Below, piece after piece: positions 35,101 to 47,503 of a DNA stretch of 64,000 nt. Position numbers and translations under genes: made by a program. Each line of letters opens with the position of its first letter. Position 1 is the stretch's first letter. The notes under the pieces are model-generated. The model saw nothing but the letters and a program-made list of their open reading frames with translations, was not told the origin of the DNA and made no database searches. The stretch spans positions 9,363,501-9,427,500 of the forward strand of contig OZ014411.1 of assembly GCA_963965975.1 (NCBI GenBank), read 5' to 3'. Origin of the DNA: Xestospongia bergquistia (Eukaryota > Porifera > Demospongiae > Haplosclerida > Petrosiidae).

Positions 35101-38100
35101 GTGTGTGTGTGTTCATATATACATTTCAATCCATCATCATATTAATTTTAAAGAAGGTAAATTTATGGTCAATATGATTGCGTTTTTAAACCCATTCATG
35201 AACATTATTTGGCTTTCATATATCCATACAAAATCATCAGTAAAAAAATAAATCATCTTTAGTTCTAACCATTAGTTGCATAAACAATCAATTCCAATTA
35301 TACCAGTAATCAAAACAATGCTATGTTTATTTTTTGCATCAAATAAGTTTGCTATATACAACCTGTATAATCACATATATTAATTAAATCAACCAATCAG
35401 TCTATACATTGAATTAGATTTACTAGTTATAAAAATATATGTCATCTGTAGTTTATTAGAAATAAAAACATTTGTCCTAGTTTTGTGAATTCATTTTAGA
35501 TCCATCTTATAGGATATATATAAGACTGTAATAATTTTATACTCAATTAGCAGGTTAGACTATTATACAAATAATATGTGGATTTGATCTCCACAACAGC
35601 TTTACTTAGTCTTATCCCCAGACTCCCTGACATTGAATGTAATAGGAGTCTAGCCAACAAAGTTTATATTTATGCATGTCCAAGCTCAGAAATGTACTAT
35701 GTTTTGTAAAAAATTGTTTGTATGTAATGGGACATATACAAATTTGAACAAATAGTCTACTACTGTATCTGGTAAGTTTATTTCAATATATCCTATGGTT
35801 GTAACATTTCGATCATTAACATTTTAACATTGGACGTTGAGGAAGTTGTCACACTTTCAGTAGACCAAAAAAATATCTTGAAAGTCTTTTAAATTTCCTC
35901 AAGCAAGCAAACTGTGGAAATGTAGTTAAAGAACCAAACTGAACGGCAAATGAATCTCGATAATTGTAATGTTTATTACTTAATAACATGAAATACACTA
36001 AAGTGTGCTTAACCTCGCTGCGGCTTATCCAGAGACCTGACGTATCTCACGTGATGAGCAAAGATGACTCAGCATTTCTCTTCAATCAAAGGGCAAAAGC
36101 TTTGTCGTTTAGTGCGTCTACTGGGTACTTTGCACTCTAATTGACAAAAGTCCAATACTTTCCAACTTCTTAGTAAAAGTTAGTGATTCTCCAATGACAG
36201 CTATGGTGCTAGTATTTTTAGTTCGCGCTCAATGTATTGACAAAGATAACTGCTAAAAGTTAGTAAAACTGTCATAACTTTCCAAAGAAGTATTTTTGCA
36301 AAAATTCTCACTGTAAAAAGTTAGAAAATGTCATAAGCTGTATGCAGGAGGTTTGTATTGAATTTTTGAGTCTTCACTGAAAGCTGTGCTTTTTCAAAAG
36401 TTTTTCAGACTTTTAAAGCTTTTTGTTCGTTTGACGCTCTTTTTGGCAGTATTTTAAGAAGTACAGAAGTTTTGCTACCATCCACTATAGTTTGGTGGCT
36501 ACCAGTACTGTATTTGCAGAGTTAAAGCAGTTGAAAGCCATTTGCCCGGGTAACAGACACGCACACACGACAAACTATAGTAACCCTCGCTATGCGCCCA
36601 CGCACAGCGAGGTTAATAATTCATGATAAATAGTATATAAACACGTACATATAGAGAATATATTCAACTTAAAATGTTAATTAGATGATGAATATTGAAA
36701 AACACTAAAGTGCATGGTAACGTACTAATAAATACTTATAATAAAATAACCAACAGGATTATAAGATTGTTTGATTGTATGACTCTTTATCCGAACCGAT
36801 GCAGGTGGTATACGTTCTTAAAACTATAAGCGTAGCAAGTGCTATCTCAACCATAATAAGCATGGCAGTGACTATCACAATCAAGTTTTAAAACACTGTT
36901 TCTTTGCTAAATTACTTAAGTTGTAGACTTAGTGTAGCTTTTATAACTCTTACTATATTGGTAGTCTCATGACAGCAACAGCTCCCTCCATATGTATCTA
37001 ATTACCGCTATAACTTTTGACAAAGAAGGCAGTCAAGGTTAGTAAAACTTGTCATAACTTCAAAATGAAACATTTTAACGAAATTCCCACATTAAAATTG
37101 TTGGCAATTTCATTTTTTGTTCACGTAGTTTTATTGAGACAAACACTTGTTCCATCTGTGCTTCTTTTGAAAGGTCTTTCTGACTTTTCAAGCTTTGCTG
37201 TATGAACTATCAAAATCTATTAACAGTTAACAAGCACACACACACACACACACAAACACATACAAACTAAGTCCTGTAATCCTGGCCCACTCAGTGAGTG
37301 ACGATGGATGATTAATTATAATAACCAACTGAAACAATATTATTAAGTATATACTACTACTAAATCGAGAACTGTTTATAATCTGAATGTATCTATCAAT
37401 AAATTAATTTAATACATTGATGAGTTAATGATATATCTAGAACAATTGATTCAGTGATATAAATTGAATGATTTAAACCTACAAAAATTTTAATTGATCA
37501 ATACAAAATTTTAGCCGCAATGCACAAATTTGAGTTGTCATATAACATCTAATGAAAAAGATAGAGAGGATTTGAAATAATAGGCGATTGCTTAGTAGTA
37601 TTTGAATAGTATTATCTCAATATAATATCACTAATACAGCTGACAGTTGGCAGCATACAATATTTAATTAATTAATTAAGTAGAAAATTGAAATAACTGC
37701 ATGTAAAGTCTGTAACCTTGCTTAAGTTAATAGTTTCATAAAGAGTCATAACACACATTTTCTGACTTTTTGAAAGACATCTAATTACATATTCATTTGT
37801 TCGTACTTGTATTTTGCTTAGAGTTTATGTTTTATTAATACATTTTTGTATTTCCAGAATTGTTCATATGAAGACTTATCATGGAGTGTTGTTCCTAATG
37901 TTATGAATGTTTCCAAATGTTGTGCTAAACCATATTCAGGAAATGCTTGTTCTTCCTTTCTTTCAAATTGGAATACCTGTGCATTAGGTCAATCAACATC
38001 AGTGTTTGTACATAACACTAGTTTGTTATCAGAAGATCAAGTCACAGAACTCATTACAAATATAGGTAAATTTGTAAATAAAGAATGTGATTTTGTTAGA

Positions 38101-40075
38101 TTTCTTTTAACTTAACAGCTCAACTCCCTGACTCTTATTCATCCTGCAAAAGAACTGGTATACCTTTTCTTTGTCAATATGTTTTCCCTCTTTGTGACTG
38201 TAAAACTGGATATTCATATTTACCATCACAAGAGACATGTGAAGAAGTTAGCACTGTTACATGTAGGACATTGTGGCCACTACTGGAACAACTGATCCAA
38301 CCACTCAAGTTACCAGATTGCTCTACACTACCTATGGCTACTTACCCACCAGGTATATACATGTATATAGTTATATAAAATAAATGTATTTCTATATACA
38401 CATGTAGATATCAGTGGTTCTGGAAACTCAGACAGTAGTCCTACTACTGGGACCTCATCTTTGCCTCAAGATACAGTTTGTGATGATCAATTTGTTAAAG
38501 TCAATGGGACATGTTATCCCCAATGTGATAGCTTCGAACAAAGTCCACATGATGTTACTGTTATCTTAAAAACTGTACATCTCTTTTGTGCTTGTTATGG
38601 ATTTACTATTGGAATTGTTGTTCTTGTCTTATCATTTGTACGTAGGAAAACAATGTAGGCTAACCATAATGTTTTACTAGTTTTTAACTGGTGTATTGTT
38701 TTTGACATATAGGTTTTATTTTCCTTCAATTTTCATAGTTTACTTAACAGCAGGCTTTTGTATTTTAAGTAAGCAAATACTATATGCATGGGTTCTTTTT
38801 GATCTCTCATTGTCTCTCTTTCTCTCTCTAAGGCTGTTTTATGTTTGCTTCACAAATTGACAGATCTAAATTGTTTTGCAAGTCTATTGCTATAACAAAG
38901 GAAAATTTCAAAGATTCAACTATATTTTGTCATGCAGCAGGTGGGACAATAATATTCTATATAGTAATTAGTCTAGACTCAAACTGATACTCATATATGT
39001 GTCTCTTTTAGGAGCTGTATTTCATTATTTTGTAGTCAACATGACATTGTGGTGGTTCTTTCATGTTTGTTCAATATTCTATAAAATTATATTCCCTTTA
39101 ACAGCTAAACAATATGAGAAGAAAGAAAAGTACATCCATATAATTTTACTAGTTACTGGTAAGTTGAATTATATGAGACAATTAAATGACATCAATTTAT
39201 GAATTCAATCAACAAGTTACACCTATCTAACATGTCTTCATTCACTGATCTTCCTATTCACATTGATTATATGTAGTGTCTATCAGTATGCATAGTTCTT
39301 TTAATACTGATACCTAGTTGATTTGTTGCAAACATTTGTTCAATGTCACGACTAATATAATTCATGTCATTATTGTATCTAGGTATCTTTATTCCCATGC
39401 CTGGAGTGTTACTAGCACTTTCAGTTCCAGATTGGGGTTATGTAGTACATGGATTTCCTCCATTTTTATGTTCTCCTCAAAATCTAAATCTTTGGTATTA
39501 TTCAGCAAATTTACCTCTTAACATTTTATTAGCAATTGGAGTGACATTGTTTGTTCTAATGTTCTGGAAACTTCATAAAGTAAGAGAATAATACTGACTG
39601 ATTTTAATATTTGTTTCTAATTATCCCACAGCATCAAGGTATATTTCGCACCAGGAAAAAAAGCATCCTTGGAATCAATACAGCAGAGAAAAAGATTCTT
39701 TTTGTGCTATTTTATTATGTTATATTTTCCGTGATCATGTTGGTGTATTTTGGATTCTTTACAGCAGATACTGATTTATTTACAGAAGCTCTAGAAAAAT
39801 ATTTCCGTTGTCAAGCATTAGGACATCCACCTAATCAAACATCACAGTGTGATCCAAAGGAATATCAACAATATACCTACCCAGAGCTAGCAGCAATTAC
39901 CTATTTTTTACTGGGATTTCTTACCACAGCAAATTTAACCTTTGTCATCAACTGGAGCACTGTTGCCAAGTTCTGCTCACGTTATTATCACAAGAAAGAA
40001 AAATCATCAAATGTTACGCTCCCTAATCCACTTTTACCATTTGTGTCTGATGTCACAGAAAGCTCTCAATTGTAA
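34499..40075 (+). CDS. Frizzled-like 7TM receptor with N-terminal membrane anchor, copy D
   Basis: Exons: 34499-34792, 34860-34913, 37858-38065, 38119-38352, 38408-38654, 38713-38768, 38833-38940, 39012-39158, 39383-39579, 39632-40075; 662 aa, no stops. The N-terminal cluster reads CCCSN instead of CCCCN. Exon 5 uses the downstream of two nearby acceptors, because the upstream CAG has become CAT. At the exon 6/7 junction, exon 6 ends in A instead of G and exon 7 has a one-base deletion; using AAG|GCTG keeps the frame and gives Ser for Ala. TM2 reads FPSIFIVYLTAGFC. The cysteine-rich domain has KPYSGNACSSFLSNWNTC, then FLCQYVFPLCDC. Intron 2 is about 2.9 kb and hosts a TTAACC element and a relative. 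Assembly across that intron rests on conserved phase and homology. Confidence 0.83.
34971..35010. mobile_element. Truncated palindromic MITE in intron 2 of copy D
   Basis: Only the left end remains (AATATGTGACCTGATTTGAA then ATAAGGAATTACTTC). It is at the same distance from exon 2 as the full copies in C and G, and is followed directly by a CATA/TA microsatellite. Confidence 0.65.
35043..35112. repeat. (TA)n / (TG)n microsatellite
   Basis: A TATATA run of about 55 bp followed by a short TGTGTG run. Open frames across it are repeat artefacts. Confidence 0.95.
36000..36616 (+). mobile_element. TTAACC-ended non-autonomous DNA element, copy 2
   Basis: Same ends as 27603 (ACTAAAGTGTGCTTAACCTC and CACGCACAGCGAGGTTAA) and the same interior (TTTTTAGTTCGCGCTCAATG, TAGTTTGGTGGCTACCAGT). 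It lies in intron 2 of copy D, in the same orientation as the host gene. Confidence 0.88.
36780..37312 (+). mobile_element. Diverged relative of the TTAACC element
   Basis: Shares TTGACAAAG…GTTAGTAAAACT…GTCATAACTT and TTTCTGACTTTTCAAGCTTT with the TTAACC family and has a CA-rich run in the same place. Its ends differ (CCGAACCGATGCAGG on the left, CTCAGTGAGTGACG near the right), so it is a different subfamily or an older copy. Borders are approximate. Confidence 0.5.
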
Positions 40076-41640
40076 TAACTGTATTTGAATTATTTGTGTC
40101 TCATTATTATACATTATTTGTTTAAAATGTAGTTTTAAGATGAAATGGGTGTTCTTCTAAAACGTTATTATAACTGATTTTGTAGTTAATTCCTATATAA
40201 TTGCCTGGTGATAATTAAGAATTTTTGTTGTGTTCAGAGGAAGTAAACAATAGACAGTCAAGACAAACTGCAGTTATTAATAAGATGCTATAGTCTATAA
40301 GTGACTTTCCAGCATTTTACTAGGATTATTAACAATGACAGAGGTCAATTATTATTTGATGAATTGCTGTTTGAAAACTTTGGGATGGGCACAATATGAC
40401 AAAGTTTCTCTTCTCGAAAGTAATGATAAATTAATTTACATACTTTAACATTTTAGCTGTAATGTCATATGGTTCACTTGCTTTTGATGTCTTCAAGGAA
40501 CCTAAGACAAGATAAACTACATTTTCAGTACAACAGAATTCAATCATTAACAATGAATTCTCCTGATACAATTACATTGAAGTCTGGACATGTTCAGATA
40601 AAACATGATATATAAAATGTATTTAGTAAGTTCACATTTACAGGTCCGTCTTTGAAATTGTACCATATGCATCAGTTATTGTAGGTATAGAAGAGTTAAG
40701 TTTGTTAAAAAATATACATTTAAATTATTTCAAATAAACATTTAGAGTCCTTAGGATCTAAACTACAAAATTTTTTTTTTACTATTTGTAATCATTCATT
40801 GTTTTGTTTATCTGCATCTTGTACTTAGAGTAGTCACTAGTACGTTTTCAATAGGAAAAGAAGATACTATATTCCTCATATCTTTAATTAAGGACTTACT
40901 TTAACCACGAAAGATTTGACTTCTTAGAAATGATTATATTAGGAATATATTCAAACATAATATACAAAAATTCATTTTTTCAATTGAGCTAATTGGTTTA
41001 GTGGAAATTGGTTGTTTGGGTTTCTCCTATTGTAGGCCCAGATAAAGATTATTATGAATAGAGCTACATTGAGGTCTTCAAAAAATAAAGTTATATTGAA
41101 TAATGTTCAAAGTGTCCAGTTAGTATAAACATTATCAAAAATATAGATGTAAGAATTAGGAGGACAATCAAAACATTATACACAAAGTTTACTATAATTA
41201 TTAAAATAGAAAGTTTTAAGCATTCAAGGTTGAAGCTAGGAGATAGTGAATCTAAAAACGTTACTAAATAGCTATTTTTTGACAATATATTAACAAACCA
41301 TCACTATGCCTTCAGAAACCTTTAAGCCCAGCGTCCAATTGTTCTTTTGGGTCACCACATTAATGTATCTATGTCTATATCGACATTACAGTATTATGAG
41401 CTTCCTTGAATTAAATATTTAATGAGTCAAGAAGGTTAAACTAGTTATTGCGTTAAAAAGGTAATGATATAATATAGAACAATTGATTCAATGCTAATCG
41501 ATTGTTTTTAACCTGAAAAAATTTAATCAATCAATAGAAATTTTGTGGTTTGTTCACTATAAAAATTGTTTATTTTTCAGATCAATAATATTGAGAGGTC
41601 TGTATACTTGCCTTTTGTTAATACTTTCATACTTTCATGT
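40076..41640. other. Spacer after copy D
   Basis: Non-coding. 40100-40360 repeats the post-gene spacer of copy C (TTGTGTTCAGAGGAAGTAAACAA…GACAGTCAAGACAAACTG). 40380-41600 shows nothing recognisable. Confidence 0.5.
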
Positions 41641-43170
41641 TAATAGCATTACAGTTTTGTCCTACAGCATATTCAGAAAATTCCTTTTCAACCTTTTTTT
41701 TCAAAAGTATATAAGTCACTGAACATCAGTGTTTGTACATAAAACTACAATAGTTGGTTACCAGAAGATAAACTCAGAGATATTATTAAAGAGATAAGTA
41801 AATTTTATAATTAAAAATATGATTTTGTTAGATTTCTTTTAACTTACAGTTCAACTTCCAGCTGCTTGTTCAACTTGCAAAGAAGCCAGTGGACTTTTTT
41901 CTGTCAATATGTTTCCCTCTTTGTGACTGTAAAACAGGAGATTCATATTTACCAGCACAAGAGACATGTCAAGAAGTTAGTTCTGTTACATGTAAGACAT
42001 TATGGCCACAATTAACTGATCCAACCACTCATGTTGCCAGATTGTTCTACACTACCTATGGCTACTTACCCACCAGGTATATATATATATATAGTTATAT
42101 GGAATAGATGGATTTCTATACACAGATGTAGATATCAGTGGTTCCGGTAACTCAGACATTAGTCCTACTAATGACACCTCATCTTTGCCTCAAGATACTG
42201 TATGTGCTGATCAATTTGTTAAAGTCAATTAAACATGTTACCCTCGATGTGATGGCTTCGAACAGAGTCCACATGTCGTCACTGTTGCCTTAAAAATTAC
42301 GCGACTCTTTGCTGCTTGTTATGGACTTATTGCTGGAATTCTTGTTCTTATCTTATCATTTGTGTTTTGGAAAACAATCTTTGCTAATCATAATGATTTA
42401 CTATGAAAGAAAACTTATACATTATTAGTCTAGACTCAAACTGATACTCATATTTAGGAGCAGTATTTCGTTAGTTTATACTAAGTAAGTAATTTTCACC
42501 TTGTAAACAATTATATGACATCAATTTATGATTTAATCAACAAGTTAAGCCTATTAAATATTTTTTCGTTCATTTCTATATTGTTTATATGTATTGTTCA
42601 TCAGTATGTACATTGATGTCCTTTTTAATAGTGACATTTTAGTAGCTACTAGAGTCTCATTGTTTGTTCTCGTGTTGGAAACTTCATGAAGTAAGAATAA
42701 TAACACTGACTCGTTTTAACATTCCTTGTCCACATAGAATCAATGTGTATTTCACATCAGTAAAAAAATCAGTCTTATAATCAGCACAGCAGAGTATAAG
42801 ACTCTTTTTGTGCTATTTTAATATGTTATATTTGGTATGATCATGTTGGTGTGTTTTTGGATTCAATAGACCTAATTCATTTATTCCTAGAGACATATTT
42901 CTATTGTCAAGTTTGGATATCTACACAATCAAACATCACAGTGTGATCTAAAGGAATATCAACAATATATACCCAGAGTTTGAAACAACTACCTATTTTT
43001 TTATAGTATTTATTATCACAGAAACCTTAAACTTATTCATTAACTGGAGCATTGTTGCTAAAGTTTGTTCACATTATTTTTGCAAGAAACAAAGATGAAT
43101 CACACGTTATGTTTCTTAATTCACTTTTAATTGTTGTTAAAGACGTCACAGATAGCAATAATTGTATTTG
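41641..43170 (+). pseudogene. Receptor pseudogene E (exons 3-10, decayed)
   Basis: Eroded exon 3 (about 41660-41800), exon 4 (about 41849-42076, frameshifted), exon 5 (about 42127-42380, with TAA inside the conserved KVNGTC block), then no exon 6 or 7. Tiny remnants of exon 8 (about 42456) and exon 9 (about 42634-42690) and a degraded exon 10 (about 42740-43160) follow. Several stops and deletions. Sequence order still follows the family. Confidence 0.85.
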
Positions 43171-43268
43171 ACGTATTTGTGTTTCATTATTGCACATTGT
43201 TTTGTTTAGACTTTTTAAAGAGAACATGAGTTTTTCTCTTAAAATATAATTATAACAGGACTTTAGTA

Positions 43269-43897
43269 TCCTCACTGTGGGTGGGCGAATAGCGAGTAGT
43301 CTGTCAGTGTGTGTGTCTGTGTCTGTGTTCTGTGCAAATGGCTTTGAACTGCTTTAACTAGGCAAATACAGCACTGGTAGCTACCAAACTATAGCGGAGG
43401 GTAGGAAAACTTCTGCACTTCTTAAGAATACTGCCAAAAGGAGCGTCAAACGAACAAAAAGCTTTAAAAGTCTGAAAAACCTTTGAAAAAAAGCACAATT
43501 TTCAGTGAAGACTCTAGAATTCAATAAAAAACTTCTGCATACAGCTTATAACATAATCCAACTTTTTAAAGTGATAATATTTGCAAAAATACTTCTTTAG
43601 AAAGTTGACAGTTTTACTAACTTTTTTTGTCGATACATTGAGCGCGAACTAAAATAGTAGCACCATATATAGCTGTCATTGGGGAATGACTAACTTTTAC
43701 TAAGAAGTTGGAAAGTATTGGACCTTTTGTCAATTAGAGTGAAAAGTACCCAGTAGACGCACTAAAAGGTAAAGCTTTTCCCCCCCTTTGACTGAAGAGA
43801 AATGTCGAGTTATCAATAATCATCTTGCACATCACGTAAATTACGTCACTTGAGGAGAGCCACCGGATAAGACCACAGCGAGGGTAAGCACTTTAGT
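43269..43897 (-). mobile_element. TTAACC-ended non-autonomous DNA element, copy 3
   Basis: Reverse-oriented copy: CTCACTGTGGGTGGGCG at the left, ACCACAGCGAGGGTAAGCAC at the right, with CATTGAGCGCGAACTAAAA inside. The ends have decayed from the TTAACC consensus. ACTTTAGTAT occurs on both sides (43259 and about 43888); this may be a target duplication or a shared end sequence. Confidence 0.82.
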
Positions 43898-44164
43898 ATA
43901 TTTCAATGAATAGTTATTAACTACTTCTAAAAGACAACCAACAAATGTAATTGTTTCCATTGATAAATAAGTCATAAGATTTAGTTGTTTTCAATTCTTT
44001 TGTTATTTAAGTTCTAATCTAGATATTTTCCACTCTTTTACTGGTGTTAATCAAATATCAACAATATTTTGTAGAAATGTAGAAAACTGTCAGGGCATAT
44101 CTTAAAAATCCATTCGTTACATCTAGAAAGTAAACCCATATTTAAAATTTATATAAGAATAGTG

Positions 44165-45580
44165 AACATCATATATTTACCATCACAAGAGACATATCAG
44201 AAAGTTAGCACTGATACATGTATAACATTGTGGCCACTACTGGAGCAAGCAATACAAGCAATACAACCACTCAAGTTACCAGATTGTTCTGCACTACCTA
44301 TGGCTACTCACACACCAGGTATATACATGTACACAGTTATTATATCAGTGGTTCTGGTAACTCAGACATTAGTCCTATTACTAGCGGCTCGATCTTTCCC
44401 TCAGATACAGTTTGTGTTAATCAATTTATTAAAGTCAATGGAACATATTATCCACATGATGTCACTGTTATCTTAACAATTACACGAATGTTTGCCGCTT
44501 GTTATGGATTATTTATTGGAATTGTTTTTCTTATCTTATCATTTGTGCGTTGGAAAACAATGTATGTTAATTAGAATAATTAACTTGTTTTTATTAGAGT
44601 ATTATTTTTTATATAGGTTGTATTTTCCTTCAATATTTTTAGTTTACATGACAGCAGGCTATTGTATATTTGGTAAGTGAATACTGTGTGTGTTTCTTTC
44701 TATCTTCCACTTTCTCTATCTTTCTCTTTTAGCTATTAATATGATCATTTCAGAAATTGACAGATCCAATTTGTATTGTAATTCTGTTGCTATAACAAAA
44801 GAAACCTTTAATGATTCAACTACATTATGTCATGTAGCAGATTGGACAATGAATTTCTGTATATACAATTAGTCTAGACTCACAGTGATACTTATATATA
44901 TCTTTTAGTAGTATTTCATTATTTTATGCTCAACATTGTATTGTGGTGGTTCTTTCATGTTTGTTCAATATTCTATAAGATCATGTTTCCCTTAACAGTT
45001 AAACAATATAAGAAGAATAAAAAGTATTCCATATAGCTTTACTAATTACTGGTACGTTATATTTATTTAATACAATCTCATGGCGTCATGATCAATTTAT
45101 GAATTCAATTAGCATATTATAACTATCAAACATTTATTTATTTATATTCCTATATTGTTTATATGTTGTGTTCATCAGAATGCATGTAGATGTCATTAAT
45201 TCTTATACCTATTAATTTTAATTTGTTGGAAACATGTGTTCAATGCCATTACCAACACAACTCATAAATGCTATATATTCCACATCTGGTGTTCTCTCAT
45301 TCCAATACTAGGTATCTTCATTCCCATACTTGGAGCATTACTAGCACATTTGGTTCCAGAATGAATTTTGTTGTAAATGATTTTCCTCCATTTTTATGTT
45401 CACCTAAAAATCTGAATCTTTGGTATTATTCAATGAATTTACCTATTAACATTTTAGTAGCTATTGCGGTGTCAATGCTTGTTCTAACTTTCTAGAAACT
45501 ATATAAAGTAAGAATAATAATCCTGACTTATTATAATATTTAATTTTTTTGTCCACATAGCATCAAGGTATATTATACAT
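44165..45580 (+). pseudogene. Receptor pseudogene F (exons 4-10)
   Basis: Truncated exon 4 (44170-44319), exon 5 (about 44344-44562, in-frame loss of the CDSFEQS segment), intact-looking exon 6 (44618-44673), exon 7 (44734-44841, donor GT changed to AT), exon 8 with a small deletion, exon 9 with TGA and TAG stops (about 45310-45497), and exon 10 cut off after its first ~15 bp at about 45575. Exons 1-3 are missing. Less decayed than E, so it died more recently. Confidence 0.87.
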
Positions 45581-46509
45581 TACTTTGTTTTAAAATATTT
45601 TTTCAAAGATTACATGAGTGTTCTTTTAGAATATGATTTAAGATGATATTAATGTACAGTTAGTAACTACTTTCTAACTTTCTAATTTTATTCGTCAACT
45701 TTTATTGTTAGCACTGGTTAGTATGTTGTAGCATTTACTTATTGTTAATTTTTTAAATCTTACATTACTTCATTTATAATCTAGATATTTTAACTCTTTT
45801 CCATGAAGATAATTCTTGGTTGTTTGTATTCATTTGTGAAACACCGAGAAAAAATGCAAATTTTTTTACATGACTGTACATATTTATTGATCTTACTTGA
45901 ATATTAATGATCTCAATTCCCCTAGCTAATATAAACAAAATGTTATTGAACGGACTGTTCATAATAATGACATTTTCTAAAGCAATGTAGAAAAACTGTC
46001 AGACACATATCTTTAGAACCCATTTAATACATGTATTAATCATACATAAACATGCATTAAATAGTAAGAATAGTGAACAGTACATGTACACAGCAGTACA
46101 TTTATGACTGCATGGTTGTTAAAAGATAAAGCTTTCCATATCTCAAGAGGAAAAAAATTTCAAATCCAACTATCTATGAAGTATTGCAAGAGTCAAGAAA
46201 GAGTTCACATTGCAGTTCATCTGATATTACCATTCATTATATGTACCCATTTTAAAGCCATCTCTCCGTTTTTAGATCAATTTAGATGTACCTGGTAATA
46301 CCGCGTTAATTTTCATCCAGTTAGGATTTATATAGTAGGCGGATTTTGTGGTTGATAATCTCATTATTTGTGTGGGTTAAACACAAATTGGAATGTCTAG
46401 ACTTTCTTTATTTGTTTCCTATGTCAAACTTGCTGTAATGTTGATCAAATATGTACCACAGGTACATGTAATGTTAATAACTAGTAATAAACTGTCATTA
46501 TTTGTGTAG
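45581..46509. other. Spacer before the cystinosin fragment
   Basis: The first ~200 bp resembles the 3' flank seen behind the 23.9-kb pseudogene (TTTAGTTATTGTTAATTTTT-type blocks). The rest, 45840-46500, is unassigned and non-coding. Confidence 0.45.
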
Positions 46510-46782
46510 ACGTACGTGAACTTTCGGCGTAAACGTTCTGCTGGGTGGAGCATAGGCAATGTATTATTGGACTGTATTGGTGGAACATTGAGTATATTAC
46601 AAATGTTTCTTATTTCTTGTAACTATGGTAACTATCTGTCAATTTTATTGGTCTATCTATCCATTAATATATTCTATGTGTCTATTCTAATGCTTCTGTT
46701 CAACCATTCAGATGACTGGAAGTCAATTTTTGGAGATCCTACTAAATTTGGTCTCGATGCCTTTTCCATATGTTTTGATACA
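46510..46782 (+). pseudogene. CTNS: Cystinosin C-terminal fragment
   Basis: Two exon pieces, 46510-46627 and 46712-46782, separated by an 84-bp GT-AG intron. Joined, they read [20 protein letters not shown]…[16 protein letters not shown], then [20 protein letters not shown]. This is the last third of cystinosin, the lysosomal cystine/proton symporter (PQ-loop family). A good acceptor (TTTGTGTAG) precedes the first piece and GTGGGT follows the second. The N-terminal part, the first PQ loop, the final helix and the C-terminal lysosomal sorting signal are not in the neighbourhood. It therefore looks like a duplicated gene fragment stranded in the receptor array, with no internal stop. Upstream cystinosin exons were looked for in 44-46.5 kb and not found. 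Confidence 0.85.
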
Positions 46783-47265
46783 GTGGGTCACTAAATACCT
46801 GTCAATTTGTTGCTGCTGTCATGTTATATTAATGTAAAGTTGAAAAATATCTTGAAATATATAGGTAAGTAAGAACACTACTATATTCATAGGATGCAAA
46901 CAACAGATAGACAACACAAACCACAGTTCTGTCAATTTGAGAGGAAACAACAAACATTTTCTACATAAAGTTTAGCATAAAAGTTACTAACAACAAGAAC
47001 TGAACTCAAAATACATTGGGTAGAAAATGGATTGGAAGATTGACCCTATAATGATTTATTTTCTTTAGGCATTTTCAATACACTGTTAGTCCAATCAATT
47101 CAGACAGTTTTAGTCACCAGTGGTGTAATTACCATGCTGATTTCTGAATAATATTTGATATTATAGAGAAACATGAGATATCTATTAAGGAAATTGATCT
47201 CTAAAATTTATTAACATTTTGAACTTTAGCAGTTGAGAGATGCACGTGATTGTTATTAGCATCAT

Positions 47266-47445
47266 AAACTGGTACCATAAACTGGTTTGACAGTTATGTC
47301 TCTTGTATAGTACTACTATTGTTCAATAGGAACTATTAATAAATTGTCTAAGATAGTTTTCCTCATGAACATAATGATGTTGTGTTACAATAGTAGTACT
47401 ATACAGGTGACATAACGGTCAAACCAGTTTATGGTACAAGTTTAT
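47266..47445. repeat. Inverted repeat of promoter-like block upstream of copy G
   Basis: TACCATAAACTGGTTTGACA…CTTGTATAGTACTACTATTG on the left is the reverse complement of CAATAGTAGTACTATACAGG…GTCAAACCAGTTTATGGTAC on the right. Arms are about 55-60 bp, separated by about 65 bp. Confidence 0.85.
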
Positions 47446-47452
47446 GAATAAA
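47405..47452 (+). promoter_or_regulatory. Conserved upstream motif, copy G
   Basis: AGGTGACATAACGGTCAAAC followed by CAGTTTATGGTACAAGTTTAT, about 50-100 bp before the start; shared with D, B and K. Confidence 0.55.
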
Positions 47453-47503
47453 TACAGATTCTAATTTCATTTGCTAATTAGTCCAGTATCTGGCTGATAA
47501 ATT

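Larger units (their letters stand above)
34914..37857 (+). other. Intron 2 of copy D
   Basis: A long intron enlarged by a TA microsatellite (35043-35100), a TTAACC element (36000-36616) and a diverged relative (about 36780-37312). The remaining sequence aligns with intron 2 of C and G. No exon is supported inside. Confidence 0.6.
46783..47503. other. Upstream region of copy G
   Basis: Non-coding. Contains the family spacer block CACAAACCACAGTTCTGTCA (about 46918) and an inverted duplicate of the promoter-like segment (47266-47325 against 47385-47445). Confidence 0.55.

Noticed and set aside
46104-46298. 64-codon open frame upstream of the cystinosin fragment
   Set aside because: It does not match any missing part of cystinosin and has no splice context.
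46628-46711. Reading the cystinosin fragment as one continuous exon
   Set aside because: The middle 84 bp is open by chance, but it has GT/AG ends and is absent from the cystinosin family; removing it restores the [12 protein letters not shown] junction.
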